From positions 5,258,001 to 5,322,000 of the forward strand of contig BNHL01000001.1 in the NCBI GenBank assembly GCA_015472025.1: a stretch of 64,000 nt of DNA. Reading direction: 5' to 3'. The DNA comes from Cytophagales bacterium WSM2-2. Lineage in GTDB: Bacteria > Bacteroidota > Bacteroidia > Cytophagales > Cyclobacteriaceae. Made by a program: the position numbers and the translations under genes. Under the pieces are notes generated by a model. It worked only from the letters and a program-made list of their open reading frames with translations. It was not told where the DNA came from and did not search any database. Within the stretch, counting starts at the first letter, position 1. Every line of letters starts with the position of its first letter. This document shows positions 16,153 through 24,458 of this stretch, one piece after another.

Positions 16153-16579
16153 CTGTTTGAATGTTTATTTTTAAATTTCCATTGTTCGAATGTTCCAGGT
16201 TGTTTTCAACCGGTGCTTTGAAGACCCGGTCCAATACTTGTCTTAATGTTGATTTAATTGAGTCTGAATTTCGGGCGATTAAAGTAGAAACGGTGATTTG
16301 CAAAAGAGTGCCCAGGATTTTCCTTACCGGGTTAACTGATGTTCCAACAAAAATCCCTTTTGAGAGATAGCCTGTTGTCACGCCAATAACATTGTCAAGT
16401 ATACCTTCTTTGATATCAGGTGATGCCGCCTCTTTGAAAGTGTGTTTGAGCAGATTGATCGGCTTTAAGCTTTCATAGGTGAGATGAAATTGATCCCGCA
16501 ACAGTACCAACTGCTCCGCCTGCTTTATGCGTAACTGATTGATGGATTCGTTTAAAGTCATTGATCCTATGGTTTTCAT
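16130..16579 (-). CDS. Hypothetical protein of the YtxH-holin-PRC operon
   Basis: This 149-residue protein has no signal peptide. It has a helical N-terminus (SINQLRIKQAEQLVLLRDQFHLTYESLKPINLLKHTFKEA) and a mildly hydrophobic middle (GILDNVIGVTTGYLSKGIFVGTSVNPVRKILGTLLQITVSTLIA) that could form an amphipathic or re-entrant membrane segment. Similar proteins typically accompany YtxH and DUF1469-like genes in stress clusters, but I cannot name a family. It overlaps both neighbours (4 bases upstream, 23 downstream), so translation is likely coupled. Confidence 0.75.
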   Translation of the reverse strand: MKTIGSMTLNESINQLRIKQAEQLVLLRDQFHLTYESLKPINLLKHTFKEAASPDIKEGILDNVIGVTTGYLSKGIFVGTSVNPVRKILGTLLQITVSTLIARNSDSIKSTLRQVLDRVFKAPVENNLEHSNNGNLKINIQTDENLSKS

Positions 16580-16929
16580 ACGCCCTTCTGTTTCATCATT
16601 ATTGCGATGAGCGAATTGCTAACCGGTGTTTTGATCCATTGATGGCGAAAGAAATATAAGACCGTAGCCACAATTGCATAAAAAGCAGCAACTACAAAAA
16701 AACCATAGTATGATTTGCCTAACGACTCCCCTATCCACAAGGCTACTCCAATGTTTATTGCCAAAGTAAAAAATGAGATAACCGTAAGTATCACAAATTG
16801 CACTGTGAAAGTGGATACAATATCCGCTGATTTGTCTATGACATTGAGCTTAAGCAATTCTACACTTGTTTTGCCATAATTTTCCGCTTTTTCAAAGAGC
16901 GCTTCGATTGGTGCGGCCATGTTGTTCAC
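16576..16929 (-). CDS. Phage-holin-superfamily III (DUF1469-like) membrane protein
   Basis: The 117-residue protein has an amphipathic N-terminus (ALFEKAENYGKTSVELLKLNVIDKSADIVSTF) and two transmembrane helices (about 43-63 and 73-93), with a short basic C-terminus. The layout fits the holin superfamily III / DUF1469 proteins, which are chromosomal stress proteins rather than phage genes in many bacteria. It overlaps the next gene by ATGA. No lysin or phage gene is near. Confidence 0.78.
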   Translation of the reverse strand: MNNMAAPIEALFEKAENYGKTSVELLKLNVIDKSADIVSTFTVQFVILTVISFFTLAINIGVALWIGESLGKSYYGFFVVAAFYAIVATVLYFFRHQWIKTPVSNSLIAIMMKQKGV

Positions 16930-16951
16930 GATTTATAATTATTTATCAACC

Positions 16952-17218
16952 TCAAGTTGTTGCACTTTGAGTTTCGTTCTTTACGTGCTCAAGCTTTGCT
17001 ATTTCTTTAATACTCAACTCTTCTGCGCCCTTAAGTAAACTCGCATAGTTTTTTGAGGCTGCCTTCATAAAATCGTCAAATCCCTTAGCAAAGTCTTCGC
17101 CTTTACCCAGGATTTGACCTCTCGTCACACTGCCTTTTTCCGGTGCAAATAAAATGCCCAATACTGCCCCTATGGCAACACCTGCAATTACACCCAACAC
17201 TACTTTACCTGATTCCAT
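16952..17218 (-). CDS. YtxH-domain membrane protein
   Basis: The 88-residue protein opens with a Gly-rich transmembrane helix (VVLGVIAGVAIGAVLGILFAPEKGSVTRGQI), which is the YtxH signature, followed by a helical charged tail. YtxH proteins are general-stress proteins of unknown mechanism. It is the first gene of the operon YtxH - holin-like - hypothetical - PRC-barrel and starts 44 bases after the -7 box of the shared promoter. Confidence 0.9.
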   Translation of the reverse strand: MESGKVVLGVIAGVAIGAVLGILFAPEKGSVTRGQILGKGEDFAKGFDDFMKAASKNYASLLKGAEELSIKEIAKLEHVKNETQSATT

Positions 17219-17262
17219 GTTTATTTTATTTTAAATGTTTGTTTGATCTTTTCTTTCAGTAA

Positions 17263-17326
17263 GAAAGGTGGCTCTTTAGCTTCGTAGAAATGTTATACAA
17301 CTCTTGCGATAAGTTGTATCATTCAC
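17263..17326 (-). promoter_or_regulatory. Shared stress-island promoter element, site 2 (YtxH operon)
   Basis: Minus-strand blocks are GTGAAT, TACAAC, TATAAC and -7-like CACCTTTC with the common spacing. Here the region between the two cores also contains a perfect ACAACT / AGTTGT inverted repeat with a 9-nt gap. The -7 box lies 44 bases upstream of the YtxH start. Confidence 0.75.
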
Positions 17327-17370
17327 ATATTGAAAGAAAGATGAAAGGGAGTAGAGCGAAATGTTCTGCA

Positions 17371-18078
17371 TTAAAAGATCAAGTATTGCTTGTCATTAAT
17401 GGTAAAAGTGACGCAGCGAATAATCGGATAATTTACCGTTGCAAATTCCCCATCTCGCACGGCTTGAAAACCACTGTATGAGATATATGCTCCCGTGATC
17501 AACAGGGTATTTAGAGCCTCGATGACGTTAGCTGGAATTCGGAGAATAGTTCTATCATCAAGAATTAAGCTCTTGGAATTACCCTGCTCGTTTTTTTGTA
17601 GTTGCCTGATCTTACCGCTACCGAATTTGAATTCTTCAACGGGTGGCCTCGTTGATTCGTTAAAGATTCGGTTGTAAATATATTTTCCATCTGTGGTGAT
17701 ACTTACGAGCCTTATGGTTATTCCATTGAGTGTATCCTTTTCAAAAACACCGTTGATCTCCAGCCTGTTCCCGATTTTTAATTCTGACGTAAGCTGGGTC
17801 CCCATGTTTGGTGAAAACTTAACCAGGTATCGTACCCTTTCTGCCTGCAAATAAAAACCACTGAAGACATAATCATCATTGGTCTCCCAGCCTGAAAGAT
17901 TACCTGCAAAAACAGAGACTAATTGTACATTTTTATTTCCCTGTTTAATGCAACAATCGGATTGACCATAATTGGCGAAATAGAGGCCAAGTAACATGAT
18001 AATCGCGAGCGTCAACCAAAGCCGCTTTATGATGCTGTTGTTTCGTTGATGACGATGGTGGCGAATGATGTACTTCAT
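17371..18078 (-). CDS. Membrane-anchored hypothetical protein, possibly two OB-like beta domains
   Basis: This 235-residue protein has a basic N-terminus (KYIIRHHRHQRNNSIIKR) and one transmembrane helix (about 19-37). The rest is beta-rich with two similar halves: LVSVFAGNLSGWETNDDYVFSGFYLQ and GKIRQLQKNEQGNSKSLILDDRTILRIPANVIEALNTLLITGAYISYSG. The second resembles OB-type domains of the form 'GxVxxLxxNxxGxxxGLxLxDGTxxxxPP'. No catalytic motif is visible. The ATG overlaps the stop of the small gene upstream (ATGA). Confidence 0.7.
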   Translation of the reverse strand: MKYIIRHHRHQRNNSIIKRLWLTLAIIMLLGLYFANYGQSDCCIKQGNKNVQLVSVFAGNLSGWETNDDYVFSGFYLQAERVRYLVKFSPNMGTQLTSELKIGNRLEINGVFEKDTLNGITIRLVSITTDGKYIYNRIFNESTRPPVEEFKFGSGKIRQLQKNEQGNSKSLILDDRTILRIPANVIEALNTLLITGAYISYSGFQAVRDGEFATVNYPIIRCVTFTINDKQYLIF

Positions 18079-18251
18079 TTTGCCAGGCAGGACATCAATT
18101 CCCTTTCAGAATAGACAAGCTCTTTCTTGCTTTCGCGATCTAGAATCTTGCAGTAGTAGATTTGATTTTCATACCGGCTTACCAGTAATTTCAAGTATGG
18201 ACGTACTCTTTCCATGACAATCTCACCCTGTTTAAATTTACTTTCTTTCAT
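18075..18251 (-). CDS. Small conserved hypothetical protein (58 aa)
   Basis: The ORF encodes 58 residues: it opens MKESKFKQGEIVMERVRPY, continues with LKLLVSRYENQIYYCKIL and ends KKELVYSERELMSCLAK. The pattern (KFKxGExV near the start, YxCxIL, KELVYxERELM near the end) resembles small DUF2158-like or YodC-like beta proteins found in Bacteroidota. Its TGA overlaps the ATG of the next gene (18078), and the shared promoter lies 47 bases upstream, both of which support it being real. Confidence 0.68.
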   Translation of the reverse strand: MKESKFKQGEIVMERVRPYLKLLVSRYENQIYYCKILDRESKKELVYSERELMSCLAK

Positions 18252-18298
18252 AAGGATAATGGTTTTATGACCTATTCTTGCAATTGAATTCTGCTATT

Positions 18299-18362
18299 GA
18301 AAGTTGAGCATAAGAAGTATCTAATGCCTTACACCCTTCGGGAAGATTCTTATACAAATCAC
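18299..18362 (-). promoter_or_regulatory. Shared stress-island promoter element, site 3 (18251-17371 operon)
   Basis: Minus-strand blocks are GTGATT, TATAAG, TGTAAG and -7-like CAACTTTC, with cores 21 bp apart and the usual 21 nt to the box. The box is 47 bases upstream of the 58-residue ORF. Confidence 0.68.
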
Positions 18363-18407
18363 GTATTCCAGTAAGAGCACGGAGACCGGTACTTAGCGGT
18401 CTTCAGA

Positions 18408-20813
18408 TTACTTCAGCGCTGATAATTTCCGGTTGCTTGCATACCTCTTTCGTGGGTCTTCGTTATTCAGTTCGTGCATTTTCTTAAATGCGCGTTGCAG
18501 TGACTTCGGAACTTCCCCTTTGTAGATTATCTTATAACATGAAAAGCCGTTATAGGGAATGCTGTCGTTGGTGGAGTGGATCTTAACTCTGTCGAGTGTG
18601 CCATTCCTGGCAAAAAAATCGCGAAATACCCGGTCTCTTTCTTTCACCAATTCCCTGTATTTCAAATTGACAGCATTGCTATCAATGTAATAATTGCATT
18701 TATCCTGAATGGTGAACATCAGTGTGTCGCCTGCTCCCCTGCCCCGTTTTAATGAATGCATGAACGCAGCATCTTTGACAGACATCCGGTCAATCTTTAT
18801 CGAATCGTCCTTTGTAAAGATCTCATTCCTGGCCCGCAAAGAGAGCGTGTATTTTTTCTTGGCCTCGAAAAAAAGAATTTGCTCTTTTTCTTTGGATGAA
18901 TACTCATTTGAATAGACAGCTATTGACGATGTTTTATTCTTGTCAAGGAACTCGGCCATTGTCTTAATAAAATTCTGTTGCTCATGGTGCAGTTGATGCT
19001 GTCTTACCTCCCATTTCAGTGTAAGTGAATGCTCAATCTCGCTTTCTGCATTTCGCAAGGCGATGCCGTAAGGCATAGTAACCGGTTTAACAAAAATGTT
19101 CTTGATCAAATCCAGTGTGACATCTCGCAAATGAAAATGAGGGTCCTTCAGATTTCCCGTAATAGGGATATTATAGTCAATGACGTTGCCGCGCTCCCGG
19201 ACAAAGGCCATCACCAAAGGCAGCGGAATCCATTTTAAATGTTTTGTCCTTATTCGGCTTGAGATGCGCGGGTCTACGATTACCAGGTGATTTGTACTTT
19301 TAACCTCTGCATTCCGGACATTCCATGTCCCATTGAGTTCGATTGTTCCTCTGTCCAACGGAAACGAAGTGTAAGAGACCAGGTAAGGATTAAATGTGGT
19401 GGCCGAGATTTTATTAAGATGGTAGTACATGTCAAAATCTCCGCTGTCTTTTGGATTGACGCTCAGGGTTACAGACAGATCACCGAAGGGTTTTATACCT
19501 GATTTGATGTATATCCCTACCCTCTTGTTGTTTCTGTCTATGGAGTCGGATATTATGCTTAATGAATTAGCGCTTATATTGAATTGTTCGTTCAGCGAAA
19601 AATCACTGAATGCCAGATCGCCTTGAGTAACAACCAGGTGGTTGACTCGATAATGACTTTGAAAGAAATTGCGACTCAGCCGTTTAAGGTAGCGGCCAAT
19701 TTCAATGACGAGGTTAAACCGGCTTGATTGCGAAGTCACATCAGAGATGTTTGATCCTTTCTCTCCGAACAGCATCTCCACATTATTTAACGAGTCAAAT
19801 TTCTGGTACTTAAAAACAGGCTTCCGGAGGACTACAGAGTCGAACAGGAATTTCTGGCCATAAGGATTTAGCTGGTCAATTACTACTATCAGTTTTTCAA
19901 ATGCGAGGTAGTCGTCCCTGGTTGTCTTTCCCAGGTGGAAGTCATTGAATGCCACTCTACCAATGGCGTTGATTCGCTCCGGGTTCTTAAAATTTCCTGT
20001 AGCCCGAATGGTGGCGTCCACCTGTGCTGAAAACATTCCATAATTGATAAGCTCCCAGAGGTATTGCCTGATAATTTCGAGGTCAAAATTGCGAATGGAG
20101 GTAGCAAGTCTGTAGTCAAGATTCCTGGCATTGATCGTAAAATCACCTTTTATCCCACCCTTTCCGTTTTGCGACAGGAACGAAAATGTCGAAGCTATGG
20201 TATCGGCATCCCACCGCTTGCCTGAGCTCTCCATATTCAGGTCCCTGATAATGTAATTGATGGGAATGGCCTTTTCACGGTAAACAAATTCACCATGCCT
20301 CACTTTAACGTTTAGGATATTGATGTGAGTTGAAGATTTTTTCAACGACAATGTATCGGAAGAGAACCTTGAGATCAGGTCATCGAAGTTGAAGTGTTTT
20401 TTTGTGTTAGTCACTGTCCCTCGTGGCTGATCGACGATAAGCTCTGTTATTTCAACCGTATTTGAAAACAGCTTGAGCAATGCAAAATCAGCACTCACAT
20501 GGTTGGCGGAAAAAAATAGCGTGTCTTTCTTATACTCATAGACTTTAAAATTATTGAACTGAACAAAGCCGGTAAATGGATTGACATACGCCCAATCCAT
20601 CGTAACCTGCCGGCCTGTATATTTTTGATCACTGCTTTCCACCAAATACCTGACAATGGGAGAAATAAACACGATAGATAACCCCATAAGGAAAACTATA
20701 ATCGCTGCGGAAATCAGAATCACTTTTTTTGAATTGCTCACTTTAATTCCTTTTAATTTAGAAGTAATGTAGGTCTTGTCTGAGAAGATGAAAAAAGGGC
20801 TGTCTTTTTTCAT
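18408..20813 (-). CDS. DUF748/AsmA-like giant membrane-anchored protein
   Basis: This 801-residue protein has an N-terminal transmembrane helix (about 30-54) and a long beta-rich periplasmic part. Segments such as VTMDWAYVNPFTGFVQFNNFKVYEYKKDTLFFSANHVSADFAL and RGTIELNGTWNVRNAEVKSTNHLVI are typical of the AsmA/DUF748 superfamily, whose members bridge the periplasm and have been tied to phospholipid transport to the outer membrane. A C-terminal charged helical region and a peptide with GYxCxKIIYKGEVP follow. It is the last gene after the OmpA-like and the two ice-binding genes. Confidence 0.8.
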   Translation of the reverse strand: MKKDSPFFIFSDKTYITSKLKGIKVSNSKKVILISAAIIVFLMGLSIVFISPIVRYLVESSDQKYTGRQVTMDWAYVNPFTGFVQFNNFKVYEYKKDTLFFSANHVSADFALLKLFSNTVEITELIVDQPRGTVTNTKKHFNFDDLISRFSSDTLSLKKSSTHINILNVKVRHGEFVYREKAIPINYIIRDLNMESSGKRWDADTIASTFSFLSQNGKGGIKGDFTINARNLDYRLATSIRNFDLEIIRQYLWELINYGMFSAQVDATIRATGNFKNPERINAIGRVAFNDFHLGKTTRDDYLAFEKLIVVIDQLNPYGQKFLFDSVVLRKPVFKYQKFDSLNNVEMLFGEKGSNISDVTSQSSRFNLVIEIGRYLKRLSRNFFQSHYRVNHLVVTQGDLAFSDFSLNEQFNISANSLSIISDSIDRNNKRVGIYIKSGIKPFGDLSVTLSVNPKDSGDFDMYYHLNKISATTFNPYLVSYTSFPLDRGTIELNGTWNVRNAEVKSTNHLVIVDPRISSRIRTKHLKWIPLPLVMAFVRERGNVIDYNIPITGNLKDPHFHLRDVTLDLIKNIFVKPVTMPYGIALRNAESEIEHSLTLKWEVRQHQLHHEQQNFIKTMAEFLDKNKTSSIAVYSNEYSSKEKEQILFFEAKKKYTLSLRARNEIFTKDDSIKIDRMSVKDAAFMHSLKRGRGAGDTLMFTIQDKCNYYIDSNAVNLKYRELVKERDRVFRDFFARNGTLDRVKIHSTNDSIPYNGFSCYKIIYKGEVPKSLQRAFKKMHELNNEDPRKRYASNRKLSALK

Positions 20814-20851
20814 GACAGCCCCTGATCCATTCGTAGTGGTGTATGACTATT

Positions 20852-22915
20852 TTACTTGTGCGGAATTACATCGATCACAACGGACCTGTTGTAAAAACGT
20901 TCTTCGGGGAAATTATTCTCAAACTGCGATAGCCTTTGATCTTCTCCATAGCCATAGGATTCGAACGTTACATCGGTCCGATTAGCCTTTGACATTGCGT
21001 TTTCAAGAATGTGAAGAACATCATTCGCTCTTGCCATCGACAATTCAAGATTATGCGTGTCGTCACCGATTGTATCTGTGTACCCGTGAATCACCACCGT
21101 AGCATATTTGGGGATTTTCGGTGCAACAATGTCTGTGAGGTATTTTTCGTAAGCCGCAATAGCTTTTGAATCATTGAACTCATAGATCACAGTGAACCTC
21201 ATGCCTTCTTCATCTTTGGCGGGTGCCCAGAGCACCAGTCGCACGGTTGTATCTTTTCTCACCGTTACGCCATTCCGACCTATCATCGTAAACTTATAGT
21301 TACCAGATGGCCTATCGTTCAAAACAGCTTTTCCGGGAATACTCGCATCGTCTTCCGTATAAGGTCCAAAGAATTGCAGATTTCCTGTTTCATCCCTGAC
21401 CTCTAATGACCATGAGGAAAATGCTTTTTTAGCTCCTTTGACTTTCACAGTGACATAGCTGTCAACAGGTGCAGGTTGTATCGCAAGTATTTCTACAGGC
21501 TTCAAGGGCGAGTTTGGACCGGTTTGAAACTCCAGCATTAAAGCGGGTGATTCGCTCCAGATGGTAACTCTCCGGTCTCCCTGGCGCAGCACGTCAAGTT
21601 CAAGTTTGGCTCCTGGCTGTTCAGATGCTAGTCTCGGTTTGATCCGACCCTCAACATTTATCCGTGAAGGGCTTATTCCAAATATATCCACCAGGTATTT
21701 CTTAATGGATTCTGCCATTGCAATTCCATCGGGCTTGCCCTGCATTGAGGCGCCTGTCAGGCTGACAACAGCATCAGGATTTCTTTGCATGCGATCACCA
21801 AGTATGTTAAGCACGTTATAATAGACCGTCATTTGTCTTGCTGAACGACCTGAAAGTCTTTTGGGTGCGAATACTTCCAACCTGTCTTCCTTAAAGTCTT
21901 TCACCTGCTCTTTAGTAAGCAAAACATAGCGCTCCGGTATGACCGTTGAACCTAAATCAAAAAATACATAATTACGTATCGGGAAAGTTTCGCGTACCCT
22001 GCGCTCAACCGGAATGTTTGCCGGAGAGTGTATAGAGAATTTCACTAATACAGGAACGACTGGCGTCTGTTGAATCGCAACCGGTTGATCAATGCGGTGC
22101 CCTCTGCCAAACTTAAGTGCGGCACCAATTCTAACGGTTGTTACGGTCCATGTTTCAGTGGAACGAGGCGACTGGCCGAAGTAAGGTTGAAAAGAAGCAA
22201 ACGGTGAAAGCACGGTTTGAGATCTTCTGTTCTCAGGTGAAAGCGAAATGTCATATCCCGCGCCTACCTGCATGGAGACTAACATTTGATCTACACTGCT
22301 GAAATTTCCCTTCACATCAGGATTGGCAGTTTGTTCGGGGACAGCCGGGTTGATCCCTTGTTTGTAAGTAAATGAACTTGACAAATTGAAAGCAAGGCGC
22401 GGACCTGCGAACAAATAGAAATGAGATTTGAACGGAGCAAAGCGCAAGCTCGGTTCGAAAGTGACATAACTCAAATCCGTTGATAAATTTCCGGGGCAAT
22501 TGCATGGCGAAATCACCTGGTCAAATTTGCCGTTACGGTTGTCGTATCCTGCCTGGAACATTACTCCCCATTTTGAATCGGGACGATGATACTCTACCAG
22601 AGGTGCAAGAAACAACCCCAGTCCCTTGCCATGGTGGAATGCTGCAGGGACTGTCAAGTCGGAGTTCAGTTGTTGCGTAGTACCGCGAAAGAAATTGAAA
22701 TTTGCACCTGCGGCCACACCAAACCACCAGTTTGGTTTTGTGTACGAAGGCAGAATCTCCGCTTTAGGTTCATCTGCTTGTTGAATCATCTGTGCCTGCA
22801 AAGGCATTTGACTACCAAGTATCGAAATTGCGCAGAGAAGAATACTACTGAGTGCAGATAAAGTACAGAACCGCGCTATGCGCGATCCTGCTTTAAAATT
22901 ATTTTGAGTTTTCAT
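20852..22915 (-). CDS. OmpA-family outer-membrane protein, 687 aa
   Basis: The protein has a signal peptide (to about residue 41, PLQAQ), an N-terminal beta-barrel (WWFGVAAGANFNFF, GLFLAPLVEYHRPDSKWGVMFQAGYDNRN, HFYLFAGPRLAFNLSSSF), a middle beta domain, and a C-terminal OmpA peptidoglycan-binding domain (about 585-687: VIHGYTDTIGDDTHNLELSMARANDV and YGYGEDQRL, NRSVVIDVIP). A second OmpA-like stretch at about 360-440 (RMQRNPDAVVSLTGASMQGKPDGIAMAESIKKYLV) suggests a duplication. It probably links the outer membrane to the wall. It lies 12 bases after the ice-binding gene. Confidence 0.87.
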   Translation of the reverse strand: MKTQNNFKAGSRIARFCTLSALSSILLCAISILGSQMPLQAQMIQQADEPKAEILPSYTKPNWWFGVAAGANFNFFRGTTQQLNSDLTVPAAFHHGKGLGLFLAPLVEYHRPDSKWGVMFQAGYDNRNGKFDQVISPCNCPGNLSTDLSYVTFEPSLRFAPFKSHFYLFAGPRLAFNLSSSFTYKQGINPAVPEQTANPDVKGNFSSVDQMLVSMQVGAGYDISLSPENRRSQTVLSPFASFQPYFGQSPRSTETWTVTTVRIGAALKFGRGHRIDQPVAIQQTPVVPVLVKFSIHSPANIPVERRVRETFPIRNYVFFDLGSTVIPERYVLLTKEQVKDFKEDRLEVFAPKRLSGRSARQMTVYYNVLNILGDRMQRNPDAVVSLTGASMQGKPDGIAMAESIKKYLVDIFGISPSRINVEGRIKPRLASEQPGAKLELDVLRQGDRRVTIWSESPALMLEFQTGPNSPLKPVEILAIQPAPVDSYVTVKVKGAKKAFSSWSLEVRDETGNLQFFGPYTEDDASIPGKAVLNDRPSGNYKFTMIGRNGVTVRKDTTVRLVLWAPAKDEEGMRFTVIYEFNDSKAIAAYEKYLTDIVAPKIPKYATVVIHGYTDTIGDDTHNLELSMARANDVLHILENAMSKANRTDVTFESYGYGEDQRLSQFENNFPEERFYNRSVVIDVIPHK

Positions 22916-22927
22916 AATGATTATGAT

Positions 22928-24376
22928 TTAAGGCTTGTTGATGATGTTGGAACTGGTCATGATGACAGATCCGTTTCTGGCAAGCATTCTTCCTTCGGCA
23001 ACAGCGCCTGAGTTCATTGTGATGGATGAAAGCGAAAGGATGTTTCCTTTAAAGGAGGTAAAGTCACCAATAGTTGCTGAGCTGCTGACCTGCCAAAAGA
23101 CATTTTTAGCCTGGGCACCTCCTGCGAGGATAACATTGCCACCTGAAGCTGAAGGAAACGGTCCCGAGCCTACGGTTGTAAGTGCTGATCCAACCTGGAA
23201 AATCCAGACTGCATTTGCATCACCCTGTGCGTCAAGTGTCAGATTGCCATTCTGCAACAACATAGTTGATGCTGAGGTATAAATGCCCGGAGCAAGTGTC
23301 TTGCCACCGAGATCAGCTGGTGCTACGGCCGGTGCCGGTAACGTTGCTCCTGCGGCTGCGTTGTAAGCAGCGGTCAAATCATTTTGAGCCTGCAACAGCA
23401 TTGCTGCTGTACCGGGAGGAGCTACATCGTCAGAGGCGTAAATTGTACCACCGACAACAACTGCCGGAGGAAACCCGGTGACTGAAGAACGAACGCCAGG
23501 ATAGATACCAACATCTAAATTGTTGATGACACTGGGACCTGCATTATTACTAACACCTACACCCGCGATAATCCCGAAGCGGGCAACGGAATTAAGATTA
23601 ACTACGGGTGGTCCTAAAGGTACGGCTGTACTAAAGCTCCATACAAAGTCATTCGCCAGTGGCGTACCAGGTACATTCTTAGCTCCAGTCGTAATAGTCC
23701 CGGTGTAAGTAGTATTTGACGCCAGAGGGCTTGATGGAGTAAAAGAAGCAGTAGACCCTGTGTACGAAACTATTCCCGAAACTGCAGTAGCGCCTTGCTT
23801 TAAATTGAATGTGGTTGATGTAATGGTTAATGGATCCATGGGAACACTAAAGGTTGCTGCAACTACTTTGTTTAAAGCAATACCTATGGAATTGTTGAGT
23901 GGATCTGTAGAAACTACTGTTGGGGATACCAGTGCACTGGTACTAAAAGTCCATACGTAGTTTACCTGTAATGCATTGCCAGCTTTATCCTTAACTGATG
24001 TACCGACAGTTCCAGTGTAGGTAGCGTTGGGTGCGAGTTTACTGACAGGTGTAAACGTCATCGTAAATGTTGCTTCATCATAAGTCAATGTGCCGGCCAT
24101 ATTTATTCTTGCTGACCCTTCCACACGTCCGCCCGGACTTCCCGGGCTAAGCAATGTAAATGCTCCTGGCGCAATGGTGGCCGGATTCATCGCTTCATTG
24201 AATGTTATAGTGACTACACTGGTGAGTGGCACGTTAATACCAAGATTTGCCGGGCTCGTTGACACAACGAGAGGGCATACTCCTTTTTTTTCAACGTTAT
24301 CGTCTTTGCACCCGCTGACAAAGGCAGCGGAAAATAGAGCTGCGATTGCGGTTATCAGGATATTTTTTGTTTTCAT
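22928..24376 (-). CDS. Ice-binding (DUF3494) lipoprotein with two SbsA Ig-like domains
   Basis: This 482-residue lipoprotein has a lipobox (FVSGC, Cys23), two Big_5/SbsA Ig-like repeats (about 38-148 and 151-252, each ending in NYVWTFSTS/NDFVWSFSTA) and a C-terminal DUF3494 ice-binding-type beta-solenoid (about 258-482: FGIIAGVGVSNN, GSVINNLDVGIYPG-like, ALTTVGSGPFPSASGG, NVFWQVSSSATIGDFTSFKGNILS). DUF3494 proteins include genuine ice-binding proteins, but many homologues are adhesin-like. It follows a paralogue and precedes the OmpA-type gene. Confidence 0.88.
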   Translation of the reverse strand: MKTKNILITAIAALFSAAFVSGCKDDNVEKKGVCPLVVSTSPANLGINVPLTSVVTITFNEAMNPATIAPGAFTLLSPGSPGGRVEGSARINMAGTLTYDEATFTMTFTPVSKLAPNATYTGTVGTSVKDKAGNALQVNYVWTFSTSALVSPTVVSTDPLNNSIGIALNKVVAATFSVPMDPLTITSTTFNLKQGATAVSGIVSYTGSTASFTPSSPLASNTTYTGTITTGAKNVPGTPLANDFVWSFSTAVPLGPPVVNLNSVARFGIIAGVGVSNNAGPSVINNLDVGIYPGVRSSVTGFPPAVVVGGTIYASDDVAPPGTAAMLLQAQNDLTAAYNAAAGATLPAPAVAPADLGGKTLAPGIYTSASTMLLQNGNLTLDAQGDANAVWIFQVGSALTTVGSGPFPSASGGNVILAGGAQAKNVFWQVSSSATIGDFTSFKGNILSLSSITMNSGAVAEGRMLARNGSVIMTSSNIINKP

Positions 24377-24407
24377 ATGCTTAATTTTTAGAGATGTCTT
24401 TAATGAG

Positions 24408-24433
24408 ATAGAAGAGGATTTCTCCTCTTCTAT
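24408..24433 (-). other. Intercistronic hairpin between the two ice-binding genes
   Basis: An 11-bp perfect stem (ATAGAAGAGGA / TCCTCTTCTAT) with the loop TTTC sits 26 bases after the upstream stop at 24459. No T run follows on the minus strand, so an mRNA-stability or partial attenuator role is more likely than full termination. Confidence 0.55.
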
Positions 24434-24458
24434 TTCTCAGATTTTGTATCAGTTGATT

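Noticed and set aside
16576-16929. Phage island suggested by the holin-like gene
   Set aside because: No phage structural, lysin or integrase gene is nearby; the gene belongs to the YtxH stress operon.
18381-18404. Hairpin just beyond the end of the AsmA-like gene
   Set aside because: An 8-bp stem with a wobble pair exists, but there is no T run and the loop is long, so it was not listed as a terminator.
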